Counted from the stretch's first letter, positions 1-8,151 are shown. The stretch: 46,082 nucleotides of DNA from Nocardioides sp. (GCF_030019515.1 NZ_JASEEQ010000021.1:1-46082); one strand, 5' to 3'. Numbers and translations: made by a program. The notes: generated from the letters alone by a model not told the origin.

Positions 1-160
1 CGGTCTTGCGGCCCTTGGCGTGCTGCTTCTCGACCGCCTTCGCCGAGCCCGCGTGTACCGCCTCGTCGAGCCGTCGATCCAGGTCCAGCAGCTTGCCAGC
101 AGTCGTGTGGATATCGATGTCCTGAGGGACATCGGTGCCCGCACCCGGATGTGAGCTCAC
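1..160 (-). CDS. acyl-CoA carboxylase carboxyltransferase (beta) subunit, N-terminal fragment
   Basis: Only the first 53 codons lie inside the window; the gene runs off the left edge. The reading begins at a GTG whose complement is 158-160, four bases after a perfect AGGAGG (165-170). The peptide contains DIHTTAGKLLDLDRRLDEAV followed by a KAVEKQHAKGRK-like stretch, which is the usual N-terminus of propionyl/acetyl-CoA carboxylase beta subunits (PccB/AccD type). Such subunits transfer the carboxyl group from carboxybiotin to an acyl-CoA. It lies 108 bases downstream of a biotin carrier gene on the same strand, so the two probably form one operon served by the promoter at 593-622. It is a different gene from the complete carboxyltransferase at 18421. 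The substrate cannot be told from this fragment. Family assignment is firm. Confidence 0.85.
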   Translation of the reverse strand, partial: MSSHPGAGTDVPQDIDIHTTAGKLLDLDRRLDEAVHAGSAKAVEKQHAKGRKT

Positions 161-268
161 GTTGCCTCCTGGTACGGGGTGGCAGTCAGCTCGACGTCAT
201 GCTGGTGAGGTGCGTGCCAGTCGCTGCATGCCGCTGCCTGCCGCTGGTCTCGTGCCGATCCGAGGACC

Positions 269-481
269 TCAGGCCAACTCCACGAGCAGCTCGCCCTCTT
301 TCACGGACTGACCGACCTCGCACAGCACCTCAGTCACGGTGCCGGCGCATTCTGCCTCGACAAACATCTCCATCTTCATGGACTCGAGCACGGCGACCGT
401 GTCTCCTTCGGTGACGTGACTTCCTCGGCCGACCTCGATCTTCGTGACGACTCCCGTTACGTGCGCCGCAATGGTGGGCAT
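269..481 (-). CDS. stand-alone biotinyl carrier domain protein, 70 aa
   Basis: A single biotin/lipoyl-attachment domain with nothing else. The biotinylation motif ESMKMEM is in the middle (the second K is the expected biotinyl lysine), framed by the usual glycine-rich hairpin (VTEGDTV before it, VGQSVKEGELL after it). The length equals one domain, whereas most acyl-CoA carboxylase systems carry this domain at the C-terminus of a biotin carboxylase of 600 or more residues. It would carry CO2 between a biotin carboxylase and a carboxyltransferase; the carboxyltransferase directly downstream is the obvious partner. No biotin carboxylase gene is in the window. The start is ATG with an AAGGAGG-type ribosome site about 8 bases upstream. 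The approximately 105-base leader from the predicted promoter at 593-622 is unexplained. Confidence 0.9.
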   Translation of the reverse strand: MPTIAAHVTGVVTKIEVGRGSHVTEGDTVAVLESMKMEMFVEAECAGTVTEVLCEVGQSVKEGELLVELA

Positions 482-592
482 CCGGCTAGGCCTCCTTCAT
501 GAGTACCGCCGTGTGTCATCGCTCCGGACGGCTCATCGTTGAGGTGCTCGACGACCGTCCAACCACGCTTCCGACTCGGCTCAGGCACTGTT

Positions 593-622
593 AAACTAAC
601 GAGCGTCCGTACGCATCGTCAA
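593..622 (-). promoter_or_regulatory. predicted promoter of the biotin carrier/carboxyltransferase operon, with operator A inside
   Basis: Read on the minus strand: TTGACG (622 to 617), an 18-base spacer, then TAGTTT (598 to 593). The degenerate operator at 596-610 lies between the two boxes and supplies the TAG of the -10. The layout is nearly the same as at 18386-18414. A weaker plus-strand -10 (TAAACT, 592-597) overlaps it and could serve the gene at 638. Confidence 0.5.
596..610 (-). promoter_or_regulatory. operator A (degenerate copy of the island TetR-type palindrome)
   Basis: Minus-strand sequence ACGGACGCTCGTTAG matches the exact 15-mer ACGAACGTACGTTAG at 12 of 15 positions. It sits between a minus-strand operon and the plus-strand gene at 638, so one site could control both. 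Assignment to the TetR at 10934-11548 is inference. Confidence 0.55.
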
Positions 623-637
623 GAGAAGGAGTTCACC

Positions 638-1621
638 GTGGAGTTCCGCGCTCTGGTATCCGAGCCGAGGGATGGAGCCGACAACCTCGAGATCCGGACG
701 CTGCAAGCGTCCGACCTTCCCGACGAGGACCTGCTGATCCGAGTGACCTGGTCGAGCGTGAACTACAAGGACGCTCTGGCAGCCACCGCGGACGGCCAGG
801 TGGCTGAGATCCCGTGCCTCGTCACCGGCATCGATCTCGCGGGTGAGGTTGTCGAGGGCTCCGGCCGGTTCGCAGCAGGCGACAGCGTCATCGTGCATGG
901 GTACGGGCTCGGCACGAAGCAACACGGAGGTCACGCCGAGTATGCGCGGGTCCCCTCGAGCTGGGCGCTCCCCCTGCCGGCAGGCATGTCTGCGCGCGAC
1001 GCCATGGCCCTGGGCACCGCAGGCTGGACTGCAGCCGACGCGATCCTGCAGCTGATGCAGCACGGGATGCACCTCTCGGCCGGCCCCGTCCTGGTGACGG
1101 GAGCCAGTGGAGGAGTAGGGGCGGTGGCCATGGCGATCCTCAAGACACTGGGGTACGAGGAAATCGTGGCGTGTTCGCGGAAGCCCGAACAGGAGCCGAT
1201 GTTGCGCGCCCTTGGTGCGTCGGAGGTGGTGTCTCCCTCTGACCTCGACCCACGGGGTCGTCCACTGGTGCGTGAGCGCTGGAGCGGTGTGATCGACACG
1301 GTCGGGGGCGAGCTCCTCGCCTCGCTCCTCCCTGCAGTCAGGTACGGCGGCGGAGTGGCTGTCTGCGGCATGGCGGGCGGCTTCGGGGTCAAGGCCACCG
1401 TGCTGCCCTTCATCATCCGAGCGGTCTCCGTCCTGGGCGTCAACTCTGTCGACACTCCGCTCGCGCGACGCGCCGCCGTCTGGCAACGACTGGCCGAGGA
1501 CCTAGCACCCTCCGGCCTCGAGAGCATCGTCAACGAGATCGACCTCGAGCGGATTCCCGAGGCGTTGACGGCCCTGCTTGGCTCCTCGCACGTCGGACGG
1601 ACAGTCGTTCGGATCGGCTGA
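638..1621 (+). CDS. YhdH/AcuI-type NADPH-dependent acrylyl-CoA reductase-like quinone oxidoreductase
   Basis: A medium-chain dehydrogenase/reductase of 327 aa, the usual YhdH/AcuI length. It lacks the zinc ligands of alcohol dehydrogenases. Family marks are VNYKDALA near residue 45, the PCLVTGIDLAGEVV segment, and the dinucleotide-binding loop TGASGGVGAVA near residue 155 followed by SRKPEQE, which suits NADPH. Known members reduce acrylyl-CoA or related enoyl-CoA or quinone substrates. I chose GTG at 638 because AGAAGGAG lies six bases upstream and the protein then begins like its family (EFRALV); the frame is open to 539, but that extension would run through the operator. The gene stands alone between operator A and operator B. 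A role in reducing a short enoyl-CoA of the island pathway is inference. Confidence 0.85.
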   Translation: MEFRALVSEPRDGADNLEIRTLQASDLPDEDLLIRVTWSSVNYKDALAATADGQVAEIPCLVTGIDLAGEVVEGSGRFAAGDSVIVHGYGLGTKQHGGHAEYARVPSSWALPLPAGMSARDAMALGTAGWTAADAILQLMQHGMHLSAGPVLVTGASGGVGAVAMAILKTLGYEEIVACSRKPEQEPMLRALGASEVVSPSDLDPRGRPLVRERWSGVIDTVGGELLASLLPAVRYGGGVAVCGMAGGFGVKATVLPFIIRAVSVLGVNSVDTPLARRAAVWQRLAEDLAPSGLESIVNEIDLERIPEALTALLGSSHVGRTVVRIG

Positions 1622-1647
1622 TCGGACTTACTGACGTTCGTTAGCAT
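1619..1647 (+). promoter_or_regulatory. operator B with overlapping -10, in front of the zinc dehydrogenase operon
   Basis: ACTGACGTTCGTTAG (1630-1644) matches the island palindrome at 12 of 15 positions. The end of the site supplies a -10 TAGCAT (1642-1647). The -35 position, 17 bases upstream, holds only TGATCG, which is poor. The predicted start point near 1654 leaves a leader of about eight bases before the ATG at 1662 and no ribosome site is visible, so the transcript is nearly leaderless. The region overlaps the stop codon of the upstream gene. Confidence 0.5.
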
Positions 1648-1661
1648 GGTACCATCGACCC

Positions 1662-2744
1662 ATGTTGGCTCTACGTTGGCACGGTCGCCGCGACGTGAGG
1701 CTTGAGGACCTCCCTGTCGACCGGGAGCTCGGACCAGGCATGATCGAGGTCGAGGTGGCGTTCTGCGGGATCTGCGGCAGCGACGTCGGCGAGTTCCGCG
1801 ACGGTCCGGTGATGATTCGGTCCAGCGACCATCCACTGAGCCGGCAGGGGGCTCCGCCGATCGTGCTCGGTCACGAATTCTCCGGGCGGGTGTCGGCAGT
1901 GGGGGCGGGGGTCACCGAGCTCGCCGTGGGGGATCGTGTCGCAGCGAATGCCAGCTGGAGGTGTGGCCGATGTCGGGACTGCCTCTCGGGTGACTACAAC
2001 CGCTGCTCCTCGGGCGGCGCGATCGGGCTCATCTCCGACGGCGCCCTCGCCTCCCACGTCCGTTTTCCATCCTATTGCGCCGTGCCACTGCCTGACGCCG
2101 TCTCCTACGAGGAGGGCGCTCTCATCGAGCCGTTGGCTGTCGCGCTGCACGCGCTGGAGCGGGGCAATGCCCGTCCTGGTGACCAGGTGGTCATCCTGGG
2201 CTTCGGCCCCATCGGGGCTGCCTGCGCGGAGATCGCCCGAGCCGGCGCCCTCCAGGTGACAGTGCTCGAGCCTCACGCGGGGCGGCGCTCGCACGCGTCG
2301 TCGATGGGGTTCGACACGCTGCAACCCGACGAGGGTCCCCGCTCGACCCAGCGGGCCGTCCGACGCCTCACAGGGGGAGGCGCAGACATCGTGGTGGACT
2401 GCACGGGAAGCCCCGCCGTGCTGGGATCAGCGCCGGAGCTGTTGCGCAGGGGAGGGGTGGTCGTGCTGGTCGGACTTCCCCATGGCCCGGCTTCGATCGA
2501 CGCTGGGCGGCTGGTCCTCACAGAGCGGTCCATCATCGCCGCGCTCGCGTATCGCGACGAGCCAGCGAGGGTCGCCACGATGATCGCCAACGGGACAGTT
2601 CGGGCTGGACGTCTGATCACCACGATCATCGACCTGAAGGAGACGGTCGAGCACTTCGCCCGGCTCGCCGACGACCCTGGTGACGACATCAAGGTGCTTG
2701 TCCGAGTGACGCCGCTGCTTGTCGAGAGGTACGAGGATGAGTAA
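1662..2744 (+). CDS. zinc-dependent medium-chain dehydrogenase, butanediol/sorbitol dehydrogenase-like
   Basis: 360 aa. Catalytic zinc ligands are visible: C38 in GICGSD, H71-E72 in GHEFSG, E156 in IEPLAV. The structural zinc site is complete (C101, C104, C107, C115 in CGRCRDCLSGDYNRC). The NAD-binding loop GFGPIG is at 180-185. The family oxidises secondary alcohols, vicinal diols or polyols with NAD(P). It is the first gene of a four-gene run (SDR, E1-type thiamine enzyme, MaoC). Together with the SDR and the acetoin-dehydrogenase-like E1 it resembles a 2,3-butanediol/acetoin module, which would fit oxidation of a hydroxyl next to a carbonyl. That link is inference. The start ATG is close behind operator B, with no clear ribosome site. 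Confidence 0.88.
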   Translation: MLALRWHGRRDVRLEDLPVDRELGPGMIEVEVAFCGICGSDVGEFRDGPVMIRSSDHPLSRQGAPPIVLGHEFSGRVSAVGAGVTELAVGDRVAANASWRCGRCRDCLSGDYNRCSSGGAIGLISDGALASHVRFPSYCAVPLPDAVSYEEGALIEPLAVALHALERGNARPGDQVVILGFGPIGAACAEIARAGALQVTVLEPHAGRRSHASSMGFDTLQPDEGPRSTQRAVRRLTGGGADIVVDCTGSPAVLGSAPELLRRGGVVVLVGLPHGPASIDAGRLVLTERSIIAALAYRDEPARVATMIANGTVRAGRLITTIIDLKETVEHFARLADDPGDDIKVLVRVTPLLVERYEDE

Positions 2745-3570
2745 GCCTGAGAGGGTCGCGATCGTCACCGGGGCCGGGCGAAAAGGGTCGATCGGTCAGG
2801 CTGTCGCCCGGCGCCTGCTCCTCGACGGCCTGACGGTCGTCCTATCAGATCTCGGCGCAGCACTGGACAGCCATCCGGACTACGAGGTGGCGCCCTCGAC
2901 CGACCTGGAGACGGCCTGTGACGAGCTGTCGAATGTGGGCGAAGTCAATGCCCTCCCCTGTGACGTCCGGGACGCAGAACAGGTCGACGACCTCCTCGAC
3001 GGCACGGTCGCTCGGTACGGTCGCGTCGACGTGCTGGTCAACAACGCCGGGCTGACCGTGGGTGTCGGGCCGGTGACCGAGCTCCGCGAGGAGGACTGGC
3101 GCCTGAACCTGGACGTCATGGCGACAGGGGTGTTCCTGTGCTCGCGGGCGGCAGCCCGCCGCATGATCTCCCAGGGGGAGGGCGGCCGGATCATCACCAT
3201 CGCCTCGCAGTCCGCAAAGTCCGGAATGCCGATGCTCGCCGCCTATTCCGCAGCGAAGTTCGCCGCTCTGGGCTTCACGCAATCATTGGCCCACGAACTC
3301 GGTCCCGAGGGCATCACCGTGAATGCAGTCTGTCCTGGTGTGGTGGACACGGACCTCCTGTCCGTGAAGGGCGGTGTCCTGGACTCCTACACCCGGGCCA
3401 CCGGGCTCGACGAAGAACAGTACAAGCGTCGTTTGCGAAGGCAGATCCCTCTCGGCCGGTTCGCCCATCCCGATGAGATCGCAGACGTGGTCGGTTTCCT
3501 CGCATCCGATGCGGCGTCATATGTCACGGGGGAGGCGATCAATGTCACCGGCGGTCAAGAGATGCATTGA
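2737..3570 (+). CDS. short-chain dehydrogenase/reductase (SDR)
   Basis: 277 aa classical SDR. The cofactor loop is VTGAGRKGSIG (residues 10-20), with two or three extra residues compared with the usual TGxxxGIG. NNAG is at 102-105. The catalytic set is S157, Y170 and K174 (YSAAK), followed by the conserved VNAVCPGVVDTD. It would oxidise or reduce a hydroxyl/keto group with NAD(P). The start ATG overlaps the last eight bases of the zinc dehydrogenase gene; the frame is open to a TTG at 2719, but ATG 2737 follows GAGAGG and fits the family start. The stop overlaps the start of the E1 gene, indicating one operon. The substrate is unknown. Confidence 0.88.
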   Translation: MSKPERVAIVTGAGRKGSIGQAVARRLLLDGLTVVLSDLGAALDSHPDYEVAPSTDLETACDELSNVGEVNALPCDVRDAEQVDDLLDGTVARYGRVDVLVNNAGLTVGVGPVTELREEDWRLNLDVMATGVFLCSRAAARRMISQGEGGRIITIASQSAKSGMPMLAAYSAAKFAALGFTQSLAHELGPEGITVNAVCPGVVDTDLLSVKGGVLDSYTRATGLDEEQYKRRLRRQIPLGRFAHPDEIADVVGFLASDAASYVTGEAINVTGGQEMH

Positions 3571-5651
3571 CAGCAGCGGCTGGCGCCGTCGATCAGCTAG
3601 TGCCCAGGTCCACGGACGCGGTCGTGGCGCAGGACGTTCCAAGCATTCCCGGGGCTGGAGTGAATCAGCCGTACAGCGCCTGGAGGTGGGCCAAAATTAA
3701 GGACCAGTTGCTGGAGCAGTTCCGGCTGATGTGCCAGATCCGCATCTTCGAGGAGAATTGTGCGCGTCTCTACAAGGCGGGCGAGATCCCGGGGTTCGTC
3801 CACCTCTCGATCGGCCAGGAAGCCTCCGCAGTCGGGGCATGTACGGCCCTTCGCCCGACCGACGGGATCGTCTCCAATCATCGCGGTCACGGTCACTGCA
3901 TTGCCAAGGGCCTCTCCGTCGAGTCCATGTTCCTCGAGCTGATGGCCCGCGACGAGGGAGCGTGTGCGGGGCGGGGCGGGTCGATGCACATCGCCGATCC
4001 GACACTCGGGATCTACGGAGCGAACGGGATCGTGGGGGCTGGCATCGCCATCGCGAACGGACCTGCGGTGGCGGCGCGGCTGAGAGGGGAGGACAACATT
4101 ACCCTGGTCTTCTTCGGTGACGGCGCCGTCGCTCAGGGGAGCTTCCACGAGGCGGTAAACATCGCGGCACTGTGGAAGCTGCCCGTCATCTTCTACTGCG
4201 AGAACAACCACTACGCGGAGTTCTCGGCTGCCGCAGACCAGCACCCGGTCGGTCTTTCGGCACGAGCGGGCGCGTACGGCATCCCGTTCTTCTCCCTGGA
4301 CGGTAACGATGTGACTGCCGTCCATGACGGGATGCGAGGCATCGTCGACATGGTTCGCGGGGGCGCCGGACCGGTCTTGGTCGAGGCCGAGACCTACCGG
4401 TGGCACGGGCATTACGAAGGGGACCCGGAGCGCTACCGGTCGAAGGAAGAGGGAGCCGAATGGCGGGAGCGAGATCCCCTCGAAAGGGCGCGCAGGACCC
4501 TCAGGGAGGCCGGCTGCTCCGCTGAGGAGCTGGACGCGATCGCCGCCGAGCAGGAGCGGGAGGTCACGGCAGCCATTGAGCACGCACGGAGAGCACCAGC
4601 TCCCGCTGGGTCGAGTCTGCACGAGCACGTTGTTCGAGCGCATGCATCCCACCCCGAACCCCAGGACCGAGTGGGCAGCGAGGACTTCCGCATGATGGAC
4701 GCGGTCCGTCTCGCACTGGAGGCCGAGATGGAGGACGATCCAGAAGTCTTCATGGCCGGTATCGACATCGCGGCGGGGGGGAATGTCTTCGGCATCACCC
4801 GCGGTCTCCATGAGCGCTGGCCAGCGCGAGTGCTCGACACCCCGATATCGGAGAACGCCATGCTGGGCCTCGGGGTCGGGGCGGCGATGGCCGGGATGAA
4901 GCCGGTGCTGGAAGTCATGTACATGGACTTCATCACGGTCTGCTTCGACCAAGTGGTCAACCAGGCGGCGAAGCTGTCGTTCATGACCGGCGGCAAGGCG
5001 CAGATGAACCTGACGATAAGGACCCAGTTCGGCGCCGGCCGTTCTTCGGGCAGTCAGCACTCCCAGAGTCTCGAGGCGCTCTTGGCACACATTCCCGGAA
5101 TCACCGTGGTCATGCCCTCGAATCCCTGGGACGCGTATGGCCTCCTGCGCTCGGCGATCCAAGACCCCAACCCCGTGGTCTTCATCGAGAACAGGATGGA
5201 ATACGGACGGAAGGGCCCGAAGCCACCGCGCGACACGTGCATACCCATCGGGCGGGCGCGCATCGCCCGCGAGGGCTCTGGCGTGACGGTGGTGTCGTAC
5301 TCACGCATGTTCAACACGTGCGCAACGGTGGTCGACGAGCTGGTCGAGGAGGGCATCGATGTGGAGCTCATCGATCTCCGGACGATCGCACCCCTCGACT
5401 GGGACACGATCCACGCCTCGCTGGTCAAGACCAACCGTCTGGTGGTCGTCCACGAAGCGGTTCGTGACTTCGGGATCGGAGCGGAGATCGTCGCGCGCAT
5501 GGCGGACGAGGGATTCTGGAGCCTCGACGCGCCCATGGTTCGAGTGGGGAGCGCGTTCACGCCCGCGCCGTATGCACCGAATCTCGAGCAGGCGTGGCTT
5601 CCCGACCGGGAGCGGATCGCCGAGGCCATCCGCAAGGTGGCCAACGCGTGA
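3567..5651 (+). CDS. thiamine-diphosphate 2-oxoacid/acetoin dehydrogenase E1, alpha and beta subunits fused
   Basis: 694 aa. Residues about 50-340 are an E1-alpha domain: IGQEA, GRGGSMH, and the thiamine-diphosphate motif opening with GDGAVAQG and closing with ENN some 30 residues later. From about residue 372 comes a full E1-beta domain (MMDAVRLALEAEM, TPISENAMLGLGVGAAMAG, then a transketolase C-terminal domain with SYSRMFN and IDLRTIAPLDW). Most E1 enzymes of this class are two proteins (AcoA/AcoB, PdhA/PdhB). Such enzymes decarboxylate 2-oxoacids or cleave acetoin-like ketones and pass the acyl group to a lipoylated E2. No E2 or E3 gene is in the window. The start is uncertain: TTG 3567 overlaps the SDR stop, but in-frame GTG codons at 3600 and 3660 are alternatives; the first 45 residues look unconserved. 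Confidence 0.85.
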   Translation: MTAAAGAVDQLVPRSTDAVVAQDVPSIPGAGVNQPYSAWRWAKIKDQLLEQFRLMCQIRIFEENCARLYKAGEIPGFVHLSIGQEASAVGACTALRPTDGIVSNHRGHGHCIAKGLSVESMFLELMARDEGACAGRGGSMHIADPTLGIYGANGIVGAGIAIANGPAVAARLRGEDNITLVFFGDGAVAQGSFHEAVNIAALWKLPVIFYCENNHYAEFSAAADQHPVGLSARAGAYGIPFFSLDGNDVTAVHDGMRGIVDMVRGGAGPVLVEAETYRWHGHYEGDPERYRSKEEGAEWRERDPLERARRTLREAGCSAEELDAIAAEQEREVTAAIEHARRAPAPAGSSLHEHVVRAHASHPEPQDRVGSEDFRMMDAVRLALEAEMEDDPEVFMAGIDIAAGGNVFGITRGLHERWPARVLDTPISENAMLGLGVGAAMAGMKPVLEVMYMDFITVCFDQVVNQAAKLSFMTGGKAQMNLTIRTQFGAGRSSGSQHSQSLEALLAHIPGITVVMPSNPWDAYGLLRSAIQDPNPVVFIENRMEYGRKGPKPPRDTCIPIGRARIAREGSGVTVVSYSRMFNTCATVVDELVEEGIDVELIDLRTIAPLDWDTIHASLVKTNRLVVVHEAVRDFGIGAEIVARMADEGFWSLDAPMVRVGSAFTPAPYAPNLEQAWLPDRERIAEAIRKVANA

Positions 5652-5682
5652 CCCGGTGGATCGGACAATGGAAGGAGAAGGT

Positions 5683-6135
5683 GTGAAGACCTTCACTGGG
5701 CTTGACGAACTCGAGAGTGCAGTCGGCACTCACCTGGGTGTCAGCGACTGGCAGCTGATCACACAGGAACAGGTCAACCTGTTCGCGGACGCCACTGGTG
5801 ATCACCAGTGGATCCATGTCGACACGGATCGATCGGCATCCGGTCCGTTCGGGACGACGATCGCGCACGGTTACCTGACACTGTCACTGGTGCCGAGACT
5901 GCTGAATCAGATTTACCACGTCGACGGGCTGAAGCTCGGAGTCAACTACGGTGCCAACACGGTGCGGTTCCCGTCACCCGTCGCGGTCGACTCGAGGATC
6001 CGGGCTGGAGCCGAACTCCTCTCGCTGACCAGGAAGCCCAGCGGTGCCCACGCGGTCATCAGGGTGACTATGGAACGTGAAGAGGGAGACAAGCCCGTGT
6101 GCGTGGCCGAAGTCGTCACGCTGCTGGTGGACTGA
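5683..6135 (+). CDS. MaoC-like (R)-specific enoyl-CoA hydratase/dehydratase
   Basis: 150 aa, a single hot-dog domain of the usual length. The catalytic signature FADATGDHQWIH gives D40 and H45, the Asp-His pair of (R)-hydratases. GPFGTTIAHGYLTLSL is the following family block. It hydrates trans-2-enoyl-CoA to (R)-3-hydroxyacyl-CoA, or the reverse. I chose GTG 5683 because AAGGAG (5672-5677) lies five bases upstream; an in-frame ATG at 5668 would add five residues and has no good ribosome site. It is the last gene of the 1662-6135 run. Two small inverted repeats after it (6153-6177 and 6181-6198) may mark the end of the transcript. Confidence 0.88.
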   Translation: MKTFTGLDELESAVGTHLGVSDWQLITQEQVNLFADATGDHQWIHVDTDRSASGPFGTTIAHGYLTLSLVPRLLNQIYHVDGLKLGVNYGANTVRFPSPVAVDSRIRAGAELLSLTRKPSGAHAVIRVTMEREEGDKPVCVAEVVTLLVD

Positions 6136-6221
6136 GGACGAGCCGCTGGCACCCTCGAGCGAGACAGCGCGTCGAGGAATCGGCGCGAACCGACGCCGGA
6201 GGACCGATCTCATGCCGACCC

Positions 6222-6250
6222 TTGACGTGTGGGGCCAGTCACACTAGCGT
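6222..6250 (+). promoter_or_regulatory. predicted promoter of the branched-chain-type ABC importer operon
   Basis: TTGACG (6222-6227), a 17-base spacer, TAGCGT (6245-6250). The expected start point is near 6257, just upstream of operator C, so a bound repressor would block RNA polymerase from the front side. Confidence 0.55.
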
Positions 6251-6267
6251 CAAGCAACCTTCCGCTC

Positions 6268-6282
6268 ACGAACGTACGTTAG
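6268..6282 (+). promoter_or_regulatory. operator C (exact 15-base palindromic site)
   Basis: ACGAACGTACGTTAG, identical to sites D and E; the inner AACGTACGTT is a perfect palindrome. It lies about 11 bases after the predicted start point, and its last two bases are shared with the AGAAGGAG ribosome site (6281-6288) of the permease gene, so occupancy would hinder transcription of the importer operon. Confidence 0.7.
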
Positions 6283-6292
6283 AAGGAGCATC

Positions 6293-7150
6293 ATGGCGGC
6301 TTTCATGGAGTATCTGGCCAATGGTGCCTTCTTCGGTGCGCTCTACGCCCTGCTGGCACTGCCCATGTTCCTGATCTGGTCCACCACCGACGTGGTGGAC
6401 ATCAACATCGGTGGTTACGTGATCGTCGCGGGGGTCGTCTCAGCGTCTGTGGGCGGCGTGACGGGCTGGTTGCTCGGCGTGATGGCAGCCCTGGGGATGG
6501 GCGCAGTGACGGGCCTGCTCTTCCTGGCCTTCCACTGGCTGTGGGACATGAAGGACATGATGCGCATCGTCCTAGCAACCTTCGGCCTACTCCTCATCAC
6601 GGCTTCAGCCGTCCAGGCCCTGGTGGGCACCGACAACCTCTACCTGTCCGGACTGTCCGGGTCGGTCCACCTGCTGGGGTTTCGGCTCTCCACGCAAGGC
6701 ATGTTCAATCTCCTGCTCGCCTCGGCCTTCCTGCTCATCTTGTTCATCGTCCTGAACGGCAGCGCCTCGGGGCTCCGGATGAGGGCCGCCGCGGCCTCTG
6801 CCGCATCGGCGGCCTTGGTCGGAATCGCGGTCCGGCGGATGCAGTTCATGGCGTTCCTGGTCGGTTCCGGGATGGCGGGGATCGTGGGGATCCTGGCCGC
6901 CATGACCACCGGCGTCTCATATTCTCGGGGTCTGCAGTTCTCGGTGTACGCAGTGACTGCCGTGATCCTCCTCGGCCTCCGCGGACCCGCCACCGTCTTC
7001 TTGGGGGGGATCCTGCTGGGGATCTTCGAGCAGATGGGTGTCGCGTACTTGCCGAGCGGCTGGTCACAGCTGCTACCCCCGGCCCTCATTCTGCTCGTGC
7101 TGGCTTCGGGCCGTTCGCACACCATCTCTGTTCACGCGGTGCGGGCATGA
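6293..7150 (+). CDS. branched-chain-type ABC transporter permease (LivH family)
   Basis: 285 aa integral membrane protein with about eight hydrophobic segments, beginning GAFFGALYALLALPMFLIW as in LivH-type permeases. The C-terminal half has the LivH pattern: loss-of-self AAAASAASAALVGI cytoplasmic loop (the coupling region to the ATPase) and VYAVTAVILLGLRGPATVFLGG. It is one of two permease halves of an importer for amino-acid-like or carboxylic-acid solutes. ATG follows AGAAGGAG by four bases. It overlaps the next gene by four bases (ATGA). In this setting the importer probably brings in the acid degraded by the island; leucine-type amino acids are the alternative. Confidence 0.88.
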   Translation: MAAFMEYLANGAFFGALYALLALPMFLIWSTTDVVDINIGGYVIVAGVVSASVGGVTGWLLGVMAALGMGAVTGLLFLAFHWLWDMKDMMRIVLATFGLLLITASAVQALVGTDNLYLSGLSGSVHLLGFRLSTQGMFNLLLASAFLLILFIVLNGSASGLRMRAAAASAASAALVGIAVRRMQFMAFLVGSGMAGIVGILAAMTTGVSYSRGLQFSVYAVTAVILLGLRGPATVFLGGILLGIFEQMGVAYLPSGWSQLLPPALILLVLASGRSHTISVHAVRA

Positions 7151-8151
7151 GGACCTTCACCGTGCTCGGCCGGCACCGGAACCTCCTGGCGTACGCCGTC
7201 GTGATCGGCATAGTGATCAGCGTCGCCCAGGGTCGAGAGTCGATCTACGACGTCGGGGTCAGCATCCTGGTCTTCGGGTTGATGGGTATCCCGCTCGCTC
7301 TGATGTACGGACACGGGGGAATCATCTCGCTGTGCCAGGCATCGTTTGCAGCGCTTGGTGGGTATGCCACGTCGATCTTGACGGTGTCGCACGGATGGTC
7401 CGCCTGGGAGGCGCTCGCGCCTTCGATCCTCGTCCCTGGCGTCATCGCCTATCTGATCTCGCGGCCCATCCTGCGGCTGCCGGAACTGTCCCTGGCGTTG
7501 ACGACGATCGCCCTCGCCCAGCTATGGTACGGTCTCGTCGCGCTCGGTGGCGACCGCACTGGTGGCCACGTCGGGCTCTACGGTATGCCGGCACTCCCCT
7601 TCGGTGACGAGCAGCTGGGTGGGTTCCTCGGTATCGCAGTCCTCGTGGCAGCGGCGATCTGGGCCTTCGAGAACTACGTGCGCTCGGCACGCGGCCGTGC
7701 CCTGAACGCCATCCGCATCGATCCCATTCTTGCGCGATCGGTGGGCGCGGACGTTGCCCGTGAACGAGCCTTGGTCTTCGGTGTCGCAGCCGGAGTCGCC
7801 GGACTCGCCGGATGGTACTTCTCCTTGTATGTCGGGTTCCTGTCACCCGACTCGCTCAGCTTCACCCAGTCGTTCGCCGTCCTGTTCATGGTGGTGATCG
7901 GCGGTCGCCGGTCGAGCATCGGTCCTCTCATCGGATCCACGGTCTACATCCTGGCTGGGGACCTCCTGCCTGGAGGTGTCGCCCAGGGCGTCGTGTTCGG
8001 CGCCATGCTCGTGGCGGTCCTGCTGCTGCTGCCCGATGGTCTCGCCTCCTTGGGCGGCATCGTGAGAAGGGTGCGGCGTCGTCCACCCGGGAGCGGGTCG
8101 GCTGCTCCTCGCGACCCGGCCCCGGCCAAGAGAGAGAGAGCTCATGCTTAG
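7147..8151 (+). CDS. branched-chain-type ABC transporter permease (LivM family)
   Basis: 334 aa with about ten hydrophobic segments. LivM marks: YGHGGIISLCQASFAALGGY near residues 55-75 (normally G-x-x-S-L-G-x-A-x-F), RALNAIRIDPILARSVGADV near 185-205 (the ATPase-coupling loop), and VVIGGRRSSIGPLIGS near 255. The C-terminal tail is short, basic and proline-rich (RRVRRRPPG). The frame is open far upstream, but ATG 7147 forms an ATGA overlap with the previous stop and gives the normal family length. It pairs with the upstream LivH-type permease. Confidence 0.87.
   Translation: MRTFTVLGRHRNLLAYAVVIGIVISVAQGRESIYDVGVSILVFGLMGIPLALMYGHGGIISLCQASFAALGGYATSILTVSHGWSAWEALAPSILVPGVIAYLISRPILRLPELSLALTTIALAQLWYGLVALGGDRTGGHVGLYGMPALPFGDEQLGGFLGIAVLVAAAIWAFENYVRSARGRALNAIRIDPILARSVGADVARERALVFGVAAGVAGLAGWYFSLYVGFLSPDSLSFTQSFAVLFMVVIGGRRSSIGPLIGSTVYILAGDLLPGGVAQGVVFGAMLVAVLLLLPDGLASLGGIVRRVRRRPPGSGSAAPRDPAPAKRERAHA

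Noticed and set aside
7940..8130. Small minus-strand genes inside the permease and ATPase region
   Set aside because: They lie wholly opposite well-supported transporter genes and show no domain or ribosome site.
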